From Dethiobacter sp. (GTDB lineage Bacteria > Bacillota > Dethiobacteria > Dethiobacterales > Dethiobacteraceae), in the NCBI GenBank assembly GCA_018335875.1, contig JAGXRN010000036.1:1-39532 (forward strand): DNA of 39,532 bases, written 5' to 3'. The notes under the pieces were generated by a model. The model was given only the letters and a program-made list of their open reading frames with translations. It ran no database searches and was not told the origin of the DNA. A program made the position numbers and the translations under genes. Below, in pieces: positions 26,401 through 35,295 of the stretch. Each line of letters opens with the position of its first letter. The first letter of the stretch is position 1.

Positions 26401-26558
26401 TGCCTGATATTTTGGTCTTCAATCTCTCTTACAGCACCGTAGCCGTAATGAATTTTACGAAACGGCGTATGCGTTGCCAGAAAGTCTGTCTTATTGACAA
26501 CTGTAGCATCAGTACGGATAACTTCACTTACCCTGCCTTTATCTATTACAGGCTTCAA
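23475..26558 (-). CDS. dpdH: DpdH, P-loop ATPase with polyproline hinge, ~1027 aa
   Basis: Walker A GNTGSGKS at about residues 78-85, then HFIRWLKERY; Walker B LTLFIEDIT near 309-317. A run of eleven prolines (SPPP...GDKF) near residue 575 separates the ATPase half from a C-terminal half of unknown fold. The purine-rich DNA of this run (24806-24838) is prone to length change. The TTG at 26558 is preferred over a GTG at 26567: GGGGG lies 8 bases upstream, and its TTGA overlaps the dpdG stop, the usual coupling arrangement. It likely acts with DpdG as an NTP-driven sensor or loader of the restriction complex. Related by motif to the ATPase at 10445-13846. Confidence 0.78.
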   Translation of the reverse strand: MKPVIDKGRVSEVIRTDATVVNKTDFLATHTPFRKIHYGYGAVREIEDQNIRQADEETFFTEEILARRDSHQFIMVRGNTGSGKSHFIRWLKERYESTVDSATEEVMFIGRSQNTLQSALEQIINSGALKGSIATKDLGVLVEAKQHLSDRDLNKNIIIQFAAAADRAFEAGIYKGIDKRYARNVYAFLVDETVRNYLVAEGSVIERIAVRLNAGDSTLVQEESPRFLPEDFSDIGSILGGMDRNGAARGAIRLAENLAEEKEVREQVASFLNSHLETVVQECTRLQGGDLRRIFENLRTELKKAGKNLTLFIEDITSFVGIDRAFMEVLVTEHRGTEHNEKFCRILSVVGVTNDYFRTDLPDNLKERMTMVVYLDKATLTSENEVVEMVARYMNAIYLPQDVLSSWVEQGARGEDLPLFTLESPCLWASFKLEDGRELPIYPFNQRALMGMYNTLDTKTPRRLLQDIVAHTLKLYHAHRLGRSFPPAEKEMREGFSIPVLKEHTHESIIYRDAGVKADSLSILLRLWGDGTAFSRIANGERQLGGLTEDVFASFGLPFIKGIEESEIITTGSPPPPPPPPPPPGDKFGQMQRELANWTNGEPLMNLGKLREDLREIILSFIDWEMEGVSGAVASILVTDLSWFSIEDQRISYREEGYRVYRSKESQWALLALCGWRYKGDRSWNYNGASADLANLHLWLTKQKADIVSLLKSIPVQDGGSWDFPRWLLLADFYARAMCGQTVPSVMDTVGIYKWMFDSEFAVTVQENRSKEWRALQVVLSRRHQSVSDNHSMLTKYFNRKQVAIHQDTEVYFIDAAEPLRLIEELVASEWDLSCCNVKADENDGAIWFNAPKLMGVFRNGISAALDGEKQFVQDILADLKSYLKDPVDENEVLDLWGAMKTFLFDTLVKANEEYFVEELGLLQSKDAGKLFIFNVRGLGEYLKAKGIQKRLLYSAEHPGKHVIPYSTLLKKIESVVSQKTNKFTNKIANLSEGDGIVSLRKIAEAETDEILKLLETYTGEVGSSDA

Positions 26559-27400
26559 GCTGGCCACCCCCTAACCACGACCGCAGAAACTCGATCCTTG
26601 ATTTCGTGAGCATCCACAGTTGTTAGATACCAGATATCAGTCGCGTCATTGGAATATAACAACTCTATCTTTTTCATATCGTGCAAAGAACGCAGGCCCG
26701 CAGAAATTCCTGTGGAAAAATGCTGCTTGGGCCACTGGGCACTCCCTTTGCTTTGCATGCTAATTTGACCATAATCCAGTTCCGGGCAGTGTACGCTCAT
26801 CCACTCCACAAACTGCCGAATCGGCAAAATTTCATCTTTTACCAACCGATTGTTTTCTTCTAGGGCATCTGTCAATCGTACGGATGTATTGGGCACAAGG
26901 ATCTGATTGTGAGTAAAACCGTAGCCTAAAAAGGCCGCCCAGGTCCGCCAGGCTGTAATATTATTTTCGTTATAAACGTTCTGGCTCTTCGCCTGATTTA
27001 GCTCCCTATCAAACTCCTGCATCAGTGTTTTGGCGTTTTCAGTGTAAACTGACACCCCACGCAAAAGGTACCAGGCTGTAAAGCGGCAGAAAATATGGTC
27101 CGGTTGGCTAATGATCCGCCTTACAATAGCTTTGCGGAAGTCACTGGGTCTGGCTAATTCCTCATCACCCATCTGGAGCATGACCTTGTCGTCTTCATCT
27201 TCTGTCACCAGTCCTCCGATCCTGGCCAGTCGTAACACTTCATTAAACTGCTCATAACTGCTTTTATCCTTGCGCAGACCCGGCGGTTGTAGCAAATCCC
27301 TCAATTCATCCCTTAAGAAAGATTTATACTGCACCAGGCGACACAAAGCGAACAGCCTTGAGGGGGTCTGCATGTTTTTTAATCGAATATCAAATGGCAT
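26555..27400 (-). CDS. dpdG: DpdG, restriction-arm accessory protein, 281 aa
   Basis: A helical protein without catalytic motifs; residues ~20-75 (FLRDELRDLLQPPG...VLRLARIGGLVTEDEDDKV) resemble a winged-helix domain. The central AWRTWAAFLGYG segment parallels the 256-aa protein at 13812-14582. Gene order (after dpdF, before dpdH) and size match DpdG. ATG at 27400 preceded by AGGAAGGTGAT, 15 bases after the dpdF stop. Function unknown; restriction in Salmonella depends on it. Confidence 0.72.
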   Translation of the reverse strand: MPFDIRLKNMQTPSRLFALCRLVQYKSFLRDELRDLLQPPGLRKDKSSYEQFNEVLRLARIGGLVTEDEDDKVMLQMGDEELARPSDFRKAIVRRIISQPDHIFCRFTAWYLLRGVSVYTENAKTLMQEFDRELNQAKSQNVYNENNITAWRTWAAFLGYGFTHNQILVPNTSVRLTDALEENNRLVKDEILPIRQFVEWMSVHCPELDYGQISMQSKGSAQWPKQHFSTGISAGLRSLHDMKKIELLYSNDATDIWYLTTVDAHEIKDRVSAVVVRGWPA

Positions 27401-27415
27401 TTGTATATCACCTTC

Positions 27416-29998
27416 CTAAAGAAAGTCAGCCTCGTCTTTTCTCTCAACGGCTTCCACAAAAGGAGCAGCACTGTAAACGCCGCCGTCAATCAGATCAATT
27501 AGCTCCCTATCGCAACTCTTTACCAAGAGGTTCCCCGGGGCCACGTGAACCACGCGGTTCCCCGCATGTGCCGCCAAGTGCGTTCTCGTCCAGCGATAGC
27601 ATTCATCAACTCCATTTTGTTCGTAGGGGTATACGACAGCGGCGAGACCGTTTGTAGTGCCTCTGTAACCCATCAATTCATATAGCTCGAAAACCGAATA
27701 AACTTCGCAGTCTGCATAAGGCATTTCATCTAGCCAGGCAGATGAGTCTTCGAAGCTGATTGGCGGTATTACCAGAGTTGTCACGCCCTGACGGATCAGG
27801 GCTCCGGATAGTTTGGCCAGTTTAGATCTGAGTGCACCATCGACTGTTACTAAAAGCTCCCGGTTTCCACCCAACCTTTGTTCTAACAGGTCACCCAGTA
27901 CAGCGGATTGCATCTTATCTTCCATCCTGTGTAAAATATCCACCCTTTCCTCTACGCTGTCCGCCTTGTAATTTTTCCGTCGGCAATACGGACAACCCCC
28001 GCAGACAGGTTCGGTGTATGGATAAGTTTCGGTGAAAAGAGTTGAGAGACAGCATCGGTCTTTTTTATTCATAATTTTCTTGATTTTATCATGTTCAGAA
28101 CGAAAGTAATTCCACTCCTGCTCACGCCAGCTTTCCAGTTTAACTGGTAGAAGTGTCTCATTATTCAGTGTATCCAGATCCAGCATTCTGACCCGAGCCT
28201 GCCTTTTTTCCTCATGATTGCCGCTCTGTACATCAGTAATATCAAGAAGTTGACGTCTGTAGAAAAACAGCAAAACATTCTCGTTAAACCCTGCGTTGCG
28301 CTGACCGGTTATCTTCTCTTCCAGATGGGGAGGTTTGCACCCGGTATCGGCCCAGAAAGTATCCCCTTCCAGTATACCAGCCGGATTCTTTCGCATGCTG
28401 AACCAGCGAGCCGTCATGTTATCAACTGTCAGCACCCTGCTTTTTATCAAGCTAAAAGCCTCATCGTTATCAACTCTGGGAACCAAGTTAAGAATACTCA
28501 ACGAGGCAAACCCGTCCCTGCCGCCACGGCCTACTTCCTGGTAGTAACGATCCATGCTTTCTGGCAGGCAGCAGTGTATAATCGTCCGTATATCTGGCTT
28601 GTCCACACCCATACCGAAGGCTGATGTAGCCACTATAATGTCCAGCCTGTCTTTCTTCCAGCTCTCTAGCAGCTTCTCCCTTTTATTTCTCGTTGTTCCT
28701 CCTGTAAAGGTCATCACACTCTTAAAGCCGGCATCCTGGATAAGTTTCCGCCACTCCCTGGCTTTCTGAGGACTTGTCACGTAAAGGACAACCGGCCGAG
28801 GTAAGAGCGGTAAAATCTGCATGGTTTTTTGGCGTCTTTCTTCCTCGGAATCAAAGCTGTTCAGCCAAAACATTGGCTCATGCCGCAGAGCATCACCGCG
28901 CACCTCAACGATTTTTTCCGGCTCAGAGAAAAGCTCTTTTAAGATGCCTGTGGTCCAATCGCTCATCGTCGCTGAAAGCAGCACTGTACGTAGGCTTCCC
29001 CCACTCGCTTCTAGCAGCTTTTTCCTAAACGGAGCCAGAAACTGAAAGTCAGGTCGGAAAGAGGCCCCCCAGTCCACCGCAATATGTGCCTCGTCAATAA
29101 CCAGGGTGTTTAGCCGCCCGCGTCTAGCAGCGTCCAGCAGAATCTCAGTCAATGGACCGTTCAATACTGCCTCCGGCGAGATATAAATGAGCGGCATGGT
29201 GCCCTTTTGCAGCCCTTCATAAATCAGTTTTTTCTTCTCTACTTGCATCCCACCATAATAAGCAATGGGCATGTGCTCATCACTCAATGCGCTCTTAAAA
29301 AATTGCCTTGAGGAAATAGCCTGATCAAGGGCCAAAGCCACGGTCGGTACAACAACAACCGTACTGCCCGCCTTCTCGATGGTGCCGCTTAGCGTGCCAC
29401 CTTTAGTCTGAAACCATGCTGGCAGCTGACCGATTATACTCTTTCCGCCGCCGGTGGGAAGGCAAGCCAGCAGAGTATGACCGGGTGCCAGATTCATAGC
29501 CAGGCGTAGGGCAGCTTTCTGTGAACGAGACACGTAATGGGTGAACCCGCTCATACGATACAAAATGCCATCGCCAAGTACCGGCATCAGTTTCCGGCGC
29601 GGTAATAAGTTGTGAGACTCATTGATTCGGTCAGCGTCCTTCATCCACTCTGGGTAGGCCTGGAGCGCCGTCACCTCATTCTCACTGTCTACATGCAAGG
29701 CAAAGAATGCAGAAATTTTCCGCAAGCGGAAAGCATACTCAGAACTGACTGTTAGCTTCTTCCTGCCGTTTAGTATGAATTGGCGAAGGTGCCCGGCCAC
29801 ATCATACCAACTGCTCTCACCACCGGTTTGAACTTCGTTTAAAGCACGGCAGAGACGGTAGGCGCAGCTGAAACGAGAATAATCTCCACTTGAGGAAGCA
29901 GATACCCCTCCAAGGAAGACTTTGAGCGAATCCAGTGCCGCCCCGGGAGCAACCTCACCTGCCAGCACCTCTTCCACCAACCTGATTACGTCATACAT
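27416..29998 (-). CDS. dpdF: DpdF, RecQ-like DEAH helicase, 860 aa
   Basis: RecQ-type helicase motifs in order: I LPTGGGKS (residues 180-187), II VIDEAHIAVDWG (DEAH 302-305), III LLSATM (340-345), IV VVLYVTSP (403-410), V IVATSAFGMGVDKPDIR (455-471) and VI QEVGRGGRDG (487-496). A Cys cluster typical of the RecQ zinc subdomain follows (CCLSTLF...CGGCPYCRRK, about 650-680). The N-terminal ~150 residues are specific to this family. ATG overlaps the dpdE stop by 8 bases (ATGTATGA). It is expected to unwind DNA as part of the Dpd restriction arm. RecQ itself is excluded by the long extra N-terminus and the context. Confidence 0.88.
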   Translation of the reverse strand: MYDVIRLVEEVLAGEVAPGAALDSLKVFLGGVSASSSGDYSRFSCAYRLCRALNEVQTGGESSWYDVAGHLRQFILNGRKKLTVSSEYAFRLRKISAFFALHVDSENEVTALQAYPEWMKDADRINESHNLLPRRKLMPVLGDGILYRMSGFTHYVSRSQKAALRLAMNLAPGHTLLACLPTGGGKSIIGQLPAWFQTKGGTLSGTIEKAGSTVVVVPTVALALDQAISSRQFFKSALSDEHMPIAYYGGMQVEKKKLIYEGLQKGTMPLIYISPEAVLNGPLTEILLDAARRGRLNTLVIDEAHIAVDWGASFRPDFQFLAPFRKKLLEASGGSLRTVLLSATMSDWTTGILKELFSEPEKIVEVRGDALRHEPMFWLNSFDSEEERRQKTMQILPLLPRPVVLYVTSPQKAREWRKLIQDAGFKSVMTFTGGTTRNKREKLLESWKKDRLDIIVATSAFGMGVDKPDIRTIIHCCLPESMDRYYQEVGRGGRDGFASLSILNLVPRVDNDEAFSLIKSRVLTVDNMTARWFSMRKNPAGILEGDTFWADTGCKPPHLEEKITGQRNAGFNENVLLFFYRRQLLDITDVQSGNHEEKRQARVRMLDLDTLNNETLLPVKLESWREQEWNYFRSEHDKIKKIMNKKDRCCLSTLFTETYPYTEPVCGGCPYCRRKNYKADSVEERVDILHRMEDKMQSAVLGDLLEQRLGGNRELLVTVDGALRSKLAKLSGALIRQGVTTLVIPPISFEDSSAWLDEMPYADCEVYSVFELYELMGYRGTTNGLAAVVYPYEQNGVDECYRWTRTHLAAHAGNRVVHVAPGNLLVKSCDRELIDLIDGGVYSAAPFVEAVERKDEADFL

Positions 29999-32900
29999 CT
30001 TTTTTCACCAACCTAACATAAACTGCTACCTCCAACTGCAGTAGCGGATTTTTTAACCCTTCCAGGATTACCTCGTAGGCTGTGTCAAGTAGTTCCTCTG
30101 TTGCCCCTGTATCGTGCTTAAAATATAAAGCAGCTGCCCTTTGGCCCTCAGCCTGCTTATAAAAGTCATCCCTGGCCGCTTCTAGGTCAGTCAGTCGCCC
30201 TACCTTACCAAGCGCTTTTTGACGTGCCCGGTTAAAGCAACTGGGCACGTTGTGCTCCCAATCGGTAGGCTTGTCAAACTCTTGTCCGAGACTGTTCCGT
30301 CTAATCCCATTTTCTACGCCAAGAAGTATCTCCAGGATATCCTCTTCCCGCATTTCCTCATCCCAATCATGCCAGGGCACTGCCGTGGTTATATGCTGCA
30401 AAGGCATATAGCCTCTGGCAAGCGCCATCTTTTCCAGCCCAACACCTTGTTTAAGAAGGCGGGCGATATCCAATGATGATGACCAGACAAAAAGCATCCC
30501 TTCCCAATTGTGAGGTACATTTCCGCTTACTTCAGCCCTGCAAAAGCGCCCACGGCAGGACTCTTCCAGATTAGCCCTCACCGCTTCAAAAACCGGATGC
30601 CCCGGGCCAAGGAAATCTAGGCTTTCGTAAGAAACAGCGAGGCTGCGAGAAAATGTACCGTAATCTGAGGAAAGCATCACATTAGGAAGGATTAACCCTC
30701 TTTCCTCCAGATTATTCAAAACGAGTGCCGTCTTTCCCCCTACAAATTCAGCGTATTTTAACCCCGATTGCTTTGCCCAATCGTCCATCACTCCACTAAA
30801 AGCCAGGTCTTCCTCGCTTTCGAAACAGCGCGTTAATTCCCGCAGTTGCCTTTCCAACCTGCGGTCAAGTTGTCGTGCCCTGTCATAGTGGCGCTCACGC
30901 TCCACCATTTCTTTCATCCTCTGCAACTGCTGAGCGACAGATTTCAGCGCCTGCTGCAAGCCCTGCTGCAGGTCCGAGCGCAGAGCAACTTCAAGCAGTT
31001 TGTCAACGTCACCAAGGGCAATCTCAAGACCGCTTAGAGACTCTTGAAAGATATTTAGTCCCTTGTGCCAGAGCAGAAAGAGGTCCTCTTCTATGCTTTC
31101 CTTCGAATAAAACACCACTGACTCCACATCATCCCGGCGTCCAATCCGGTCCAACCGACCGATTCGCTGTTCAAGCACCGTGGGGGACCAGGGAATATCC
31201 ACATGAATAATTGCCTTGGCAATCTGAAAATTACGCCCCTCTCCCCCCAGTTCATCACACAACAGAAACCGGCAACGGGGATTTTTCTGAAATTCATCTA
31301 CCGCTTGTTGCAGCTCTATTTCGCTTTTTCCCGCATAGAAAACAACTGAAGTTGCATGTGGGCGAAAAACATCGTTAATTGTCTCACTCAACTGATTGAG
31401 CGTTTCGCGGAATGACGAAAATATTACATACTTATGCTTGGATGGTTGCCTATACAGATATTGAATAATTACGGCCAGCCGGCCATTGATTTTTTGTTTT
31501 GCCTTGATTAACTCTTTGCAGGATGAAAGCTCGTGTAGTGAGGCATTCCTCCACTTTACACATGAGGAAAGCAAATCGAAAACCGCTGACTTTTCACCGG
31601 GGAACATACTAATGTTATAAATTACAGGTGTCCTAATCGCATCATGTTTGTAGACCCATATCTGTTTTCTTTTTATATGGTCCCTTTCCAATTTACGCAG
31701 AATAGTACTCTTTCTCCGGTTCAGCAAGTCGCTGAGTGCCCAGGGTGAACTAAACATCGCCGTTATAAGGAGCTTAAGATATTCAGTAAGAATTGTTGAC
31801 TCCTTGTTAGCCCCCTGTATCTTGCCAAGGTAGTCCAGCAATTTGGCGTATGTCTCCAGTTCATAAAAACTGTACTCCGCACCTGCTCTCCAGTAAGGTA
31901 CTTCTCCCAGTTTTCTCAGCGGCATCATAGCAGACAGTTCAGCTCGACGATGGCGCAGAATACGCTGTTCAATCTGGAAATTCTCCGCCACATATGCCAG
32001 AGCAAGACGTACAATCTGCAGTCCCTGATCCGGTGCTTTTAAGTCGATACTCTCTAACAATCTCTGTAAAACAGGATCTGCCAACTTGACCGCCACATCC
32101 TGCAAGTCGTTAAGGTAATCTTCGCCAAGTTCATCATCGAGATAATCAGGCAAATCCCTGACCAATGGGTTAATCTTCCTGCGCAGGTAATCCTGCTTTT
32201 CAAGTAACAGATTAAACTCACTCTCTGACATTTCCTTGTACCTGCTCGGCGAAAGCAATGCCAGCAGCCTCCTGTACTCACTCCTCCGCTGCTGAATTGG
32301 TGTCGCGCTTAAAAGCAGAATGTTACTTACTCGTTCGCTGTATTGTGCAATCCTGTTATACTTAGAAACATTATTTGACCTTAACAAACGGTGCGTCTCA
32401 TCAACTATGCATAAATCCCAATCATAGCTGTCCAGGATGGTCTTTCCGTCTTCAGTGTCAATTTTTTCCAGCGGGTAAAGTAGATCACCAAAAACCGCTC
32501 GGTGGTCTCTAATTGTGAAATGCAGATTAAACTTAAGCTTAAGTTCAGTCTTCCATTGCTGAAGAAGTGACTCTGGTACAATTACCAGTGTTCTCATCTT
32601 ACGAAACCTGGACTTCAGTGCCCTTATTATCGTTCCAGCCTCAATTGTTTTACCCAAGCCGACCTCATCTGCCAGCATAAAGCGGCAAGTTCCCGCAACT
32701 ATAGCCCGGATAATCGTATCCACCTGGTGGAAATGCAGAAATACCCTGGAACCTATCAGTGCATCAAACCCATAAGCCGCATTCTTCAAAGTGTGTAATG
32801 AGTTCTGTACCGGGTACCTTTTCTGCCACCACGACAAGTCCGTAAAATCTCCGTCAACCACCAACTCCATTACGTCGAGATCGACCCGCGTAAAATCTAC

Positions 32901-33257
32901 CTCCATACCCTCTTCCGCCAATTCGACCACATCCGCCCCGCCATCCCTGAACAACTGTACAAAGTACTTATTAAACCCTCGCTCATCCTCCCCGGAAAAG
33001 CAAAGCACCCGTCCCTCTTTTCGTGTTTCCTTCTCTATAAACAAAGAATTGCCAAGAAAAAGGCAACGCTTCAACTGGCGCTGCGAAACCTGCTTCTCAG
33101 CGACCAACCCAAACGCCCTCAACAGGTCACCATCACCGAATATTTTTAAAGTCAGTTCTCCAGCCCCAAACCCGGCAATCTGACCCATTACATACCGTCT
33201 CTCTTCACCCCTGTTCACAATAAACCTTGCATACATCCCCTCTTTTAATAACTCCAA
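29991..33257 (-). CDS. dpdE: DpdE, SNF2-family helicase/translocase, 1088 aa
   Basis: SNF2/RapA-like ATPase: motif I LADEVGLGKT (about 195-204), Ia VIVPESLLQQW (226-236), II IVDETH (284-289), III LLLSATPIQ (314-322), IV YVIFSSFRETL, V LLCDELGGEGRNFQ and VI VLEQRIGRLDRIGR (near residue 695). The C-terminal third is family-specific. First gene of the long operon; start is TTG at 33257, ten bases after AGGAGG. SNF2 proteins move on double-stranded DNA without full unwinding and here probably remodel or scan DNA for missing 7-deazaguanine. Restriction in Salmonella depends on dpdE. Confidence 0.9.
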   Translation of the reverse strand: MELLKEGMYARFIVNRGEERRYVMGQIAGFGAGELTLKIFGDGDLLRAFGLVAEKQVSQRQLKRCLFLGNSLFIEKETRKEGRVLCFSGEDERGFNKYFVQLFRDGGADVVELAEEGMEVDFTRVDLDVMELVVDGDFTDLSWWQKRYPVQNSLHTLKNAAYGFDALIGSRVFLHFHQVDTIIRAIVAGTCRFMLADEVGLGKTIEAGTIIRALKSRFRKMRTLVIVPESLLQQWKTELKLKFNLHFTIRDHRAVFGDLLYPLEKIDTEDGKTILDSYDWDLCIVDETHRLLRSNNVSKYNRIAQYSERVSNILLLSATPIQQRRSEYRRLLALLSPSRYKEMSESEFNLLLEKQDYLRRKINPLVRDLPDYLDDELGEDYLNDLQDVAVKLADPVLQRLLESIDLKAPDQGLQIVRLALAYVAENFQIEQRILRHRRAELSAMMPLRKLGEVPYWRAGAEYSFYELETYAKLLDYLGKIQGANKESTILTEYLKLLITAMFSSPWALSDLLNRRKSTILRKLERDHIKRKQIWVYKHDAIRTPVIYNISMFPGEKSAVFDLLSSCVKWRNASLHELSSCKELIKAKQKINGRLAVIIQYLYRQPSKHKYVIFSSFRETLNQLSETINDVFRPHATSVVFYAGKSEIELQQAVDEFQKNPRCRFLLCDELGGEGRNFQIAKAIIHVDIPWSPTVLEQRIGRLDRIGRRDDVESVVFYSKESIEEDLFLLWHKGLNIFQESLSGLEIALGDVDKLLEVALRSDLQQGLQQALKSVAQQLQRMKEMVERERHYDRARQLDRRLERQLRELTRCFESEEDLAFSGVMDDWAKQSGLKYAEFVGGKTALVLNNLEERGLILPNVMLSSDYGTFSRSLAVSYESLDFLGPGHPVFEAVRANLEESCRGRFCRAEVSGNVPHNWEGMLFVWSSSLDIARLLKQGVGLEKMALARGYMPLQHITTAVPWHDWDEEMREEDILEILLGVENGIRRNSLGQEFDKPTDWEHNVPSCFNRARQKALGKVGRLTDLEAARDDFYKQAEGQRAAALYFKHDTGATEELLDTAYEVILEGLKNPLLQLEVAVYVRLVKKDV

Positions 33258-33609
33258 ACCTTCACCACCTCCTAACCTATTAGTAAATTCAACAATTTTC
33301 TGATAAATCCTTGCTTCACTCCCATCGTACAGCTAATTTGACCTTGCCAACTTCTGGACATTTAGCATAATACATACTCTGGACACAAGCGTGTCCCTAA
33401 AAAAAGACCGCCCATCGGCTGTTACCCCTTGATATCAGAACACAATACCGCTTTCTTCACACCCTTACTACAACCTCAGAGTGAGATTCTTAATATAAAG
33501 GAAATTGCGTTTCTTTAGAGTTACTTCTCTTGCTGTGCTGCAGGACCATAAATCATTTTTATAAAGTAAAAACTTCATCTAACTCACACCCCTATATTCG
33601 TGTTTCATT
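33258..33609. promoter_or_regulatory. Upstream region of the dpdE operon with palindrome and repeat
   Basis: This 352-base gap should hold the dpdE-dpdD promoter. Visible signals are the inverted repeat GGACAC-AAGC-GTGTCC (33381-33396) and a direct repeat TCTGGACA (33353-33360 and 33379-33386). On the minus strand a short 4-bp hairpin followed by seven T residues (near 33400-33420) could weakly terminate the upstream PLD gene. No convincing -35/-10 pair was found. No gene is seen. Confidence 0.4.
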
Positions 33610-35295
33610 TCATTTCTTTTTATTAAATTGTTTAAGTTTTTGAATATTATCAGACATACTTTTGCTGATTTCCTTATGTTTATTTAATTGTTTGGTAAAT
33701 TTCTTGATAGGAGATTTCAGTGAGCTTTTCGGGGAATATGTGGCTGCTTCTTCAATTATAGAATGACACGCTACACCAAAAGCATGTTGAAATCCGTCTA
33801 CTTTGAGGAGCTTAGAATCGATAACTACCTGGCTTAAAGCCTCAATTTTTGAAGGCAAATCATCAGGTAAGTTATCTAAAGACGCCTGAAATGATTCTAT
33901 GTTCTTATCTAGTTGTAAGACTGGGAACCAAGCCCTCATCCAATCACTGCAAGTTATAATAGTACTATTTTTTGCCTGTTCTAAAGCACTCCCTTTAATT
34001 AGCGGCAATGTTTCATTCAGACATTCCTTTATTGGATCCTGGTGGTTTGTGTATAACATAGCTTCTCTACGAACGTTACCTGTGTAACGGTCAGGATCTC
34101 CCTTGTAAGATAGCCTGTTATGACTCCCTATCATATAGTGCTTTCTGTCAAAAACACACTCTTTTATATGAGAACCCCCTGTCCAGAGAACGCTTACATG
34201 ACATTTACCGTCTTTCGATGATATCCTGCGAAGCTTAGCTATAACATCGTCGAAACTATCTTCCACAGTTGGCGACAATTGGATACCGTAAGATATATAG
34301 ACTTGGGCACCGTTGTCTACGGCTCTTTGCATTACATCAGTTAAAGACAAAGCCGGAGTTTTAATCCAGGGGAAAACAAGAATAACTTCTTCTTTGGACT
34401 CGCTGATAAGTTCCTTGAGTCTTTCATCAACATCCAGCGTAGATAATCTTTTAAGAATTAAACGTTTATCGGAACTAGTTGATGCCTTGCTTTCTATTAG
34501 TTCCAGACGTTGTCTCTGTGCCAACTCAACATTATAATCATGAATAGCATCCTTCTCCTCAAATTCTTTCAAAACACGTTCACATTCTTCCTGAGCCCCT
34601 TGCATCTCTGCTGCGTCCCTTAGATAAGGTTCTATTCTGTTGGTTACATGATTATAGACATCCCAAGCCCATGTGTCATCGATTGGATCAGCATAAATAA
34701 TGATATCTACCGGAAGTGCCCCGGTTTCTCCAAATGATACTTCTACAGAATTTACTTCCTTTAGAGAAAGGGGGCCTTCTGCATCAACCAACCATTCTTC
34801 AAATGTATGATGGGTAAATTCTCCGATAAACTGATCTTTAAATATATCGTTTGCTGTCTTAATAAAATTTCTAGGCTCCTGGAAGTAGGCAGACTTAAGA
34901 TAAGGATTAAACCAGAAGTCAATATTTTTTAGCTCTGGAGTAAGCCACTTCTTCTGCTTAAAGTACTTAACAAGACGCTCACTGACTTCTCTTTGTCTAT
35001 TTGAATTTAACGAAATATCGCCTAACCTTTCCAGTTGTTCAGTTATTGGAGAAATAAAAAGCGTGTCTCCAAAACCCAGCAAGGAAGCAATTTCTAAATC
35101 TTGCGGTTTTGGATCGAGTTCAATCAGACATCTAATTACAAACTCTTCCAGCACATCATAAGGACGTTCTGCGAGTAACTCAACTTCAGCTTTGCCTTCC
35201 AGGAATAAAATTTCTCCCTTAAACGCTGCCAAAAGCTCCATTCCGGGCAGTTCATTTTGATGTTCATTAGTAACACTTTGTTTAACCCAAGACAT
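33610..35295 (-). CDS. Phospholipase-D-family nuclease-like protein, 561 aa
   Basis: A PLD motif lies at residues 376-383 (HIKECVFD, i.e. H-x-K-x4-D) with the following GSHNRLSY turn. A strand-rich stretch before it (EVILVFPWIKTPALSL, AQVYISYGI) fits the PLD fold. The N-terminal ~270 residues are mixed alpha/beta and unassigned; the C-terminus is a basic helical tail ending in KKK. The ATG at 35295 overlaps the helicase stop by 14 bases, with GGGGG 6 bases before it, so the two are translated together. AT-rich DNA like the helicase gene. The pairing suggests a helicase-nuclease defence system, possibly Mokosh-like. Confidence 0.75.
   Translation of the reverse strand: MSWVKQSVTNEHQNELPGMELLAAFKGEILFLEGKAEVELLAERPYDVLEEFVIRCLIELDPKPQDLEIASLLGFGDTLFISPITEQLERLGDISLNSNRQREVSERLVKYFKQKKWLTPELKNIDFWFNPYLKSAYFQEPRNFIKTANDIFKDQFIGEFTHHTFEEWLVDAEGPLSLKEVNSVEVSFGETGALPVDIIIYADPIDDTWAWDVYNHVTNRIEPYLRDAAEMQGAQEECERVLKEFEEKDAIHDYNVELAQRQRLELIESKASTSSDKRLILKRLSTLDVDERLKELISESKEEVILVFPWIKTPALSLTDVMQRAVDNGAQVYISYGIQLSPTVEDSFDDVIAKLRRISSKDGKCHVSVLWTGGSHIKECVFDRKHYMIGSHNRLSYKGDPDRYTGNVRREAMLYTNHQDPIKECLNETLPLIKGSALEQAKNSTIITCSDWMRAWFPVLQLDKNIESFQASLDNLPDDLPSKIEALSQVVIDSKLLKVDGFQHAFGVACHSIIEEAATYSPKSSLKSPIKKFTKQLNKHKEISKSMSDNIQKLKQFNKKK

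Noticed and set aside
18301..33257. DISARM or BREX system (large helicases plus PLD-like protein)
   Set aside because: No methyltransferase, no BrxL/PglZ, and the helicase set with TGT-like enzymes and QueC fits Dpd far better.
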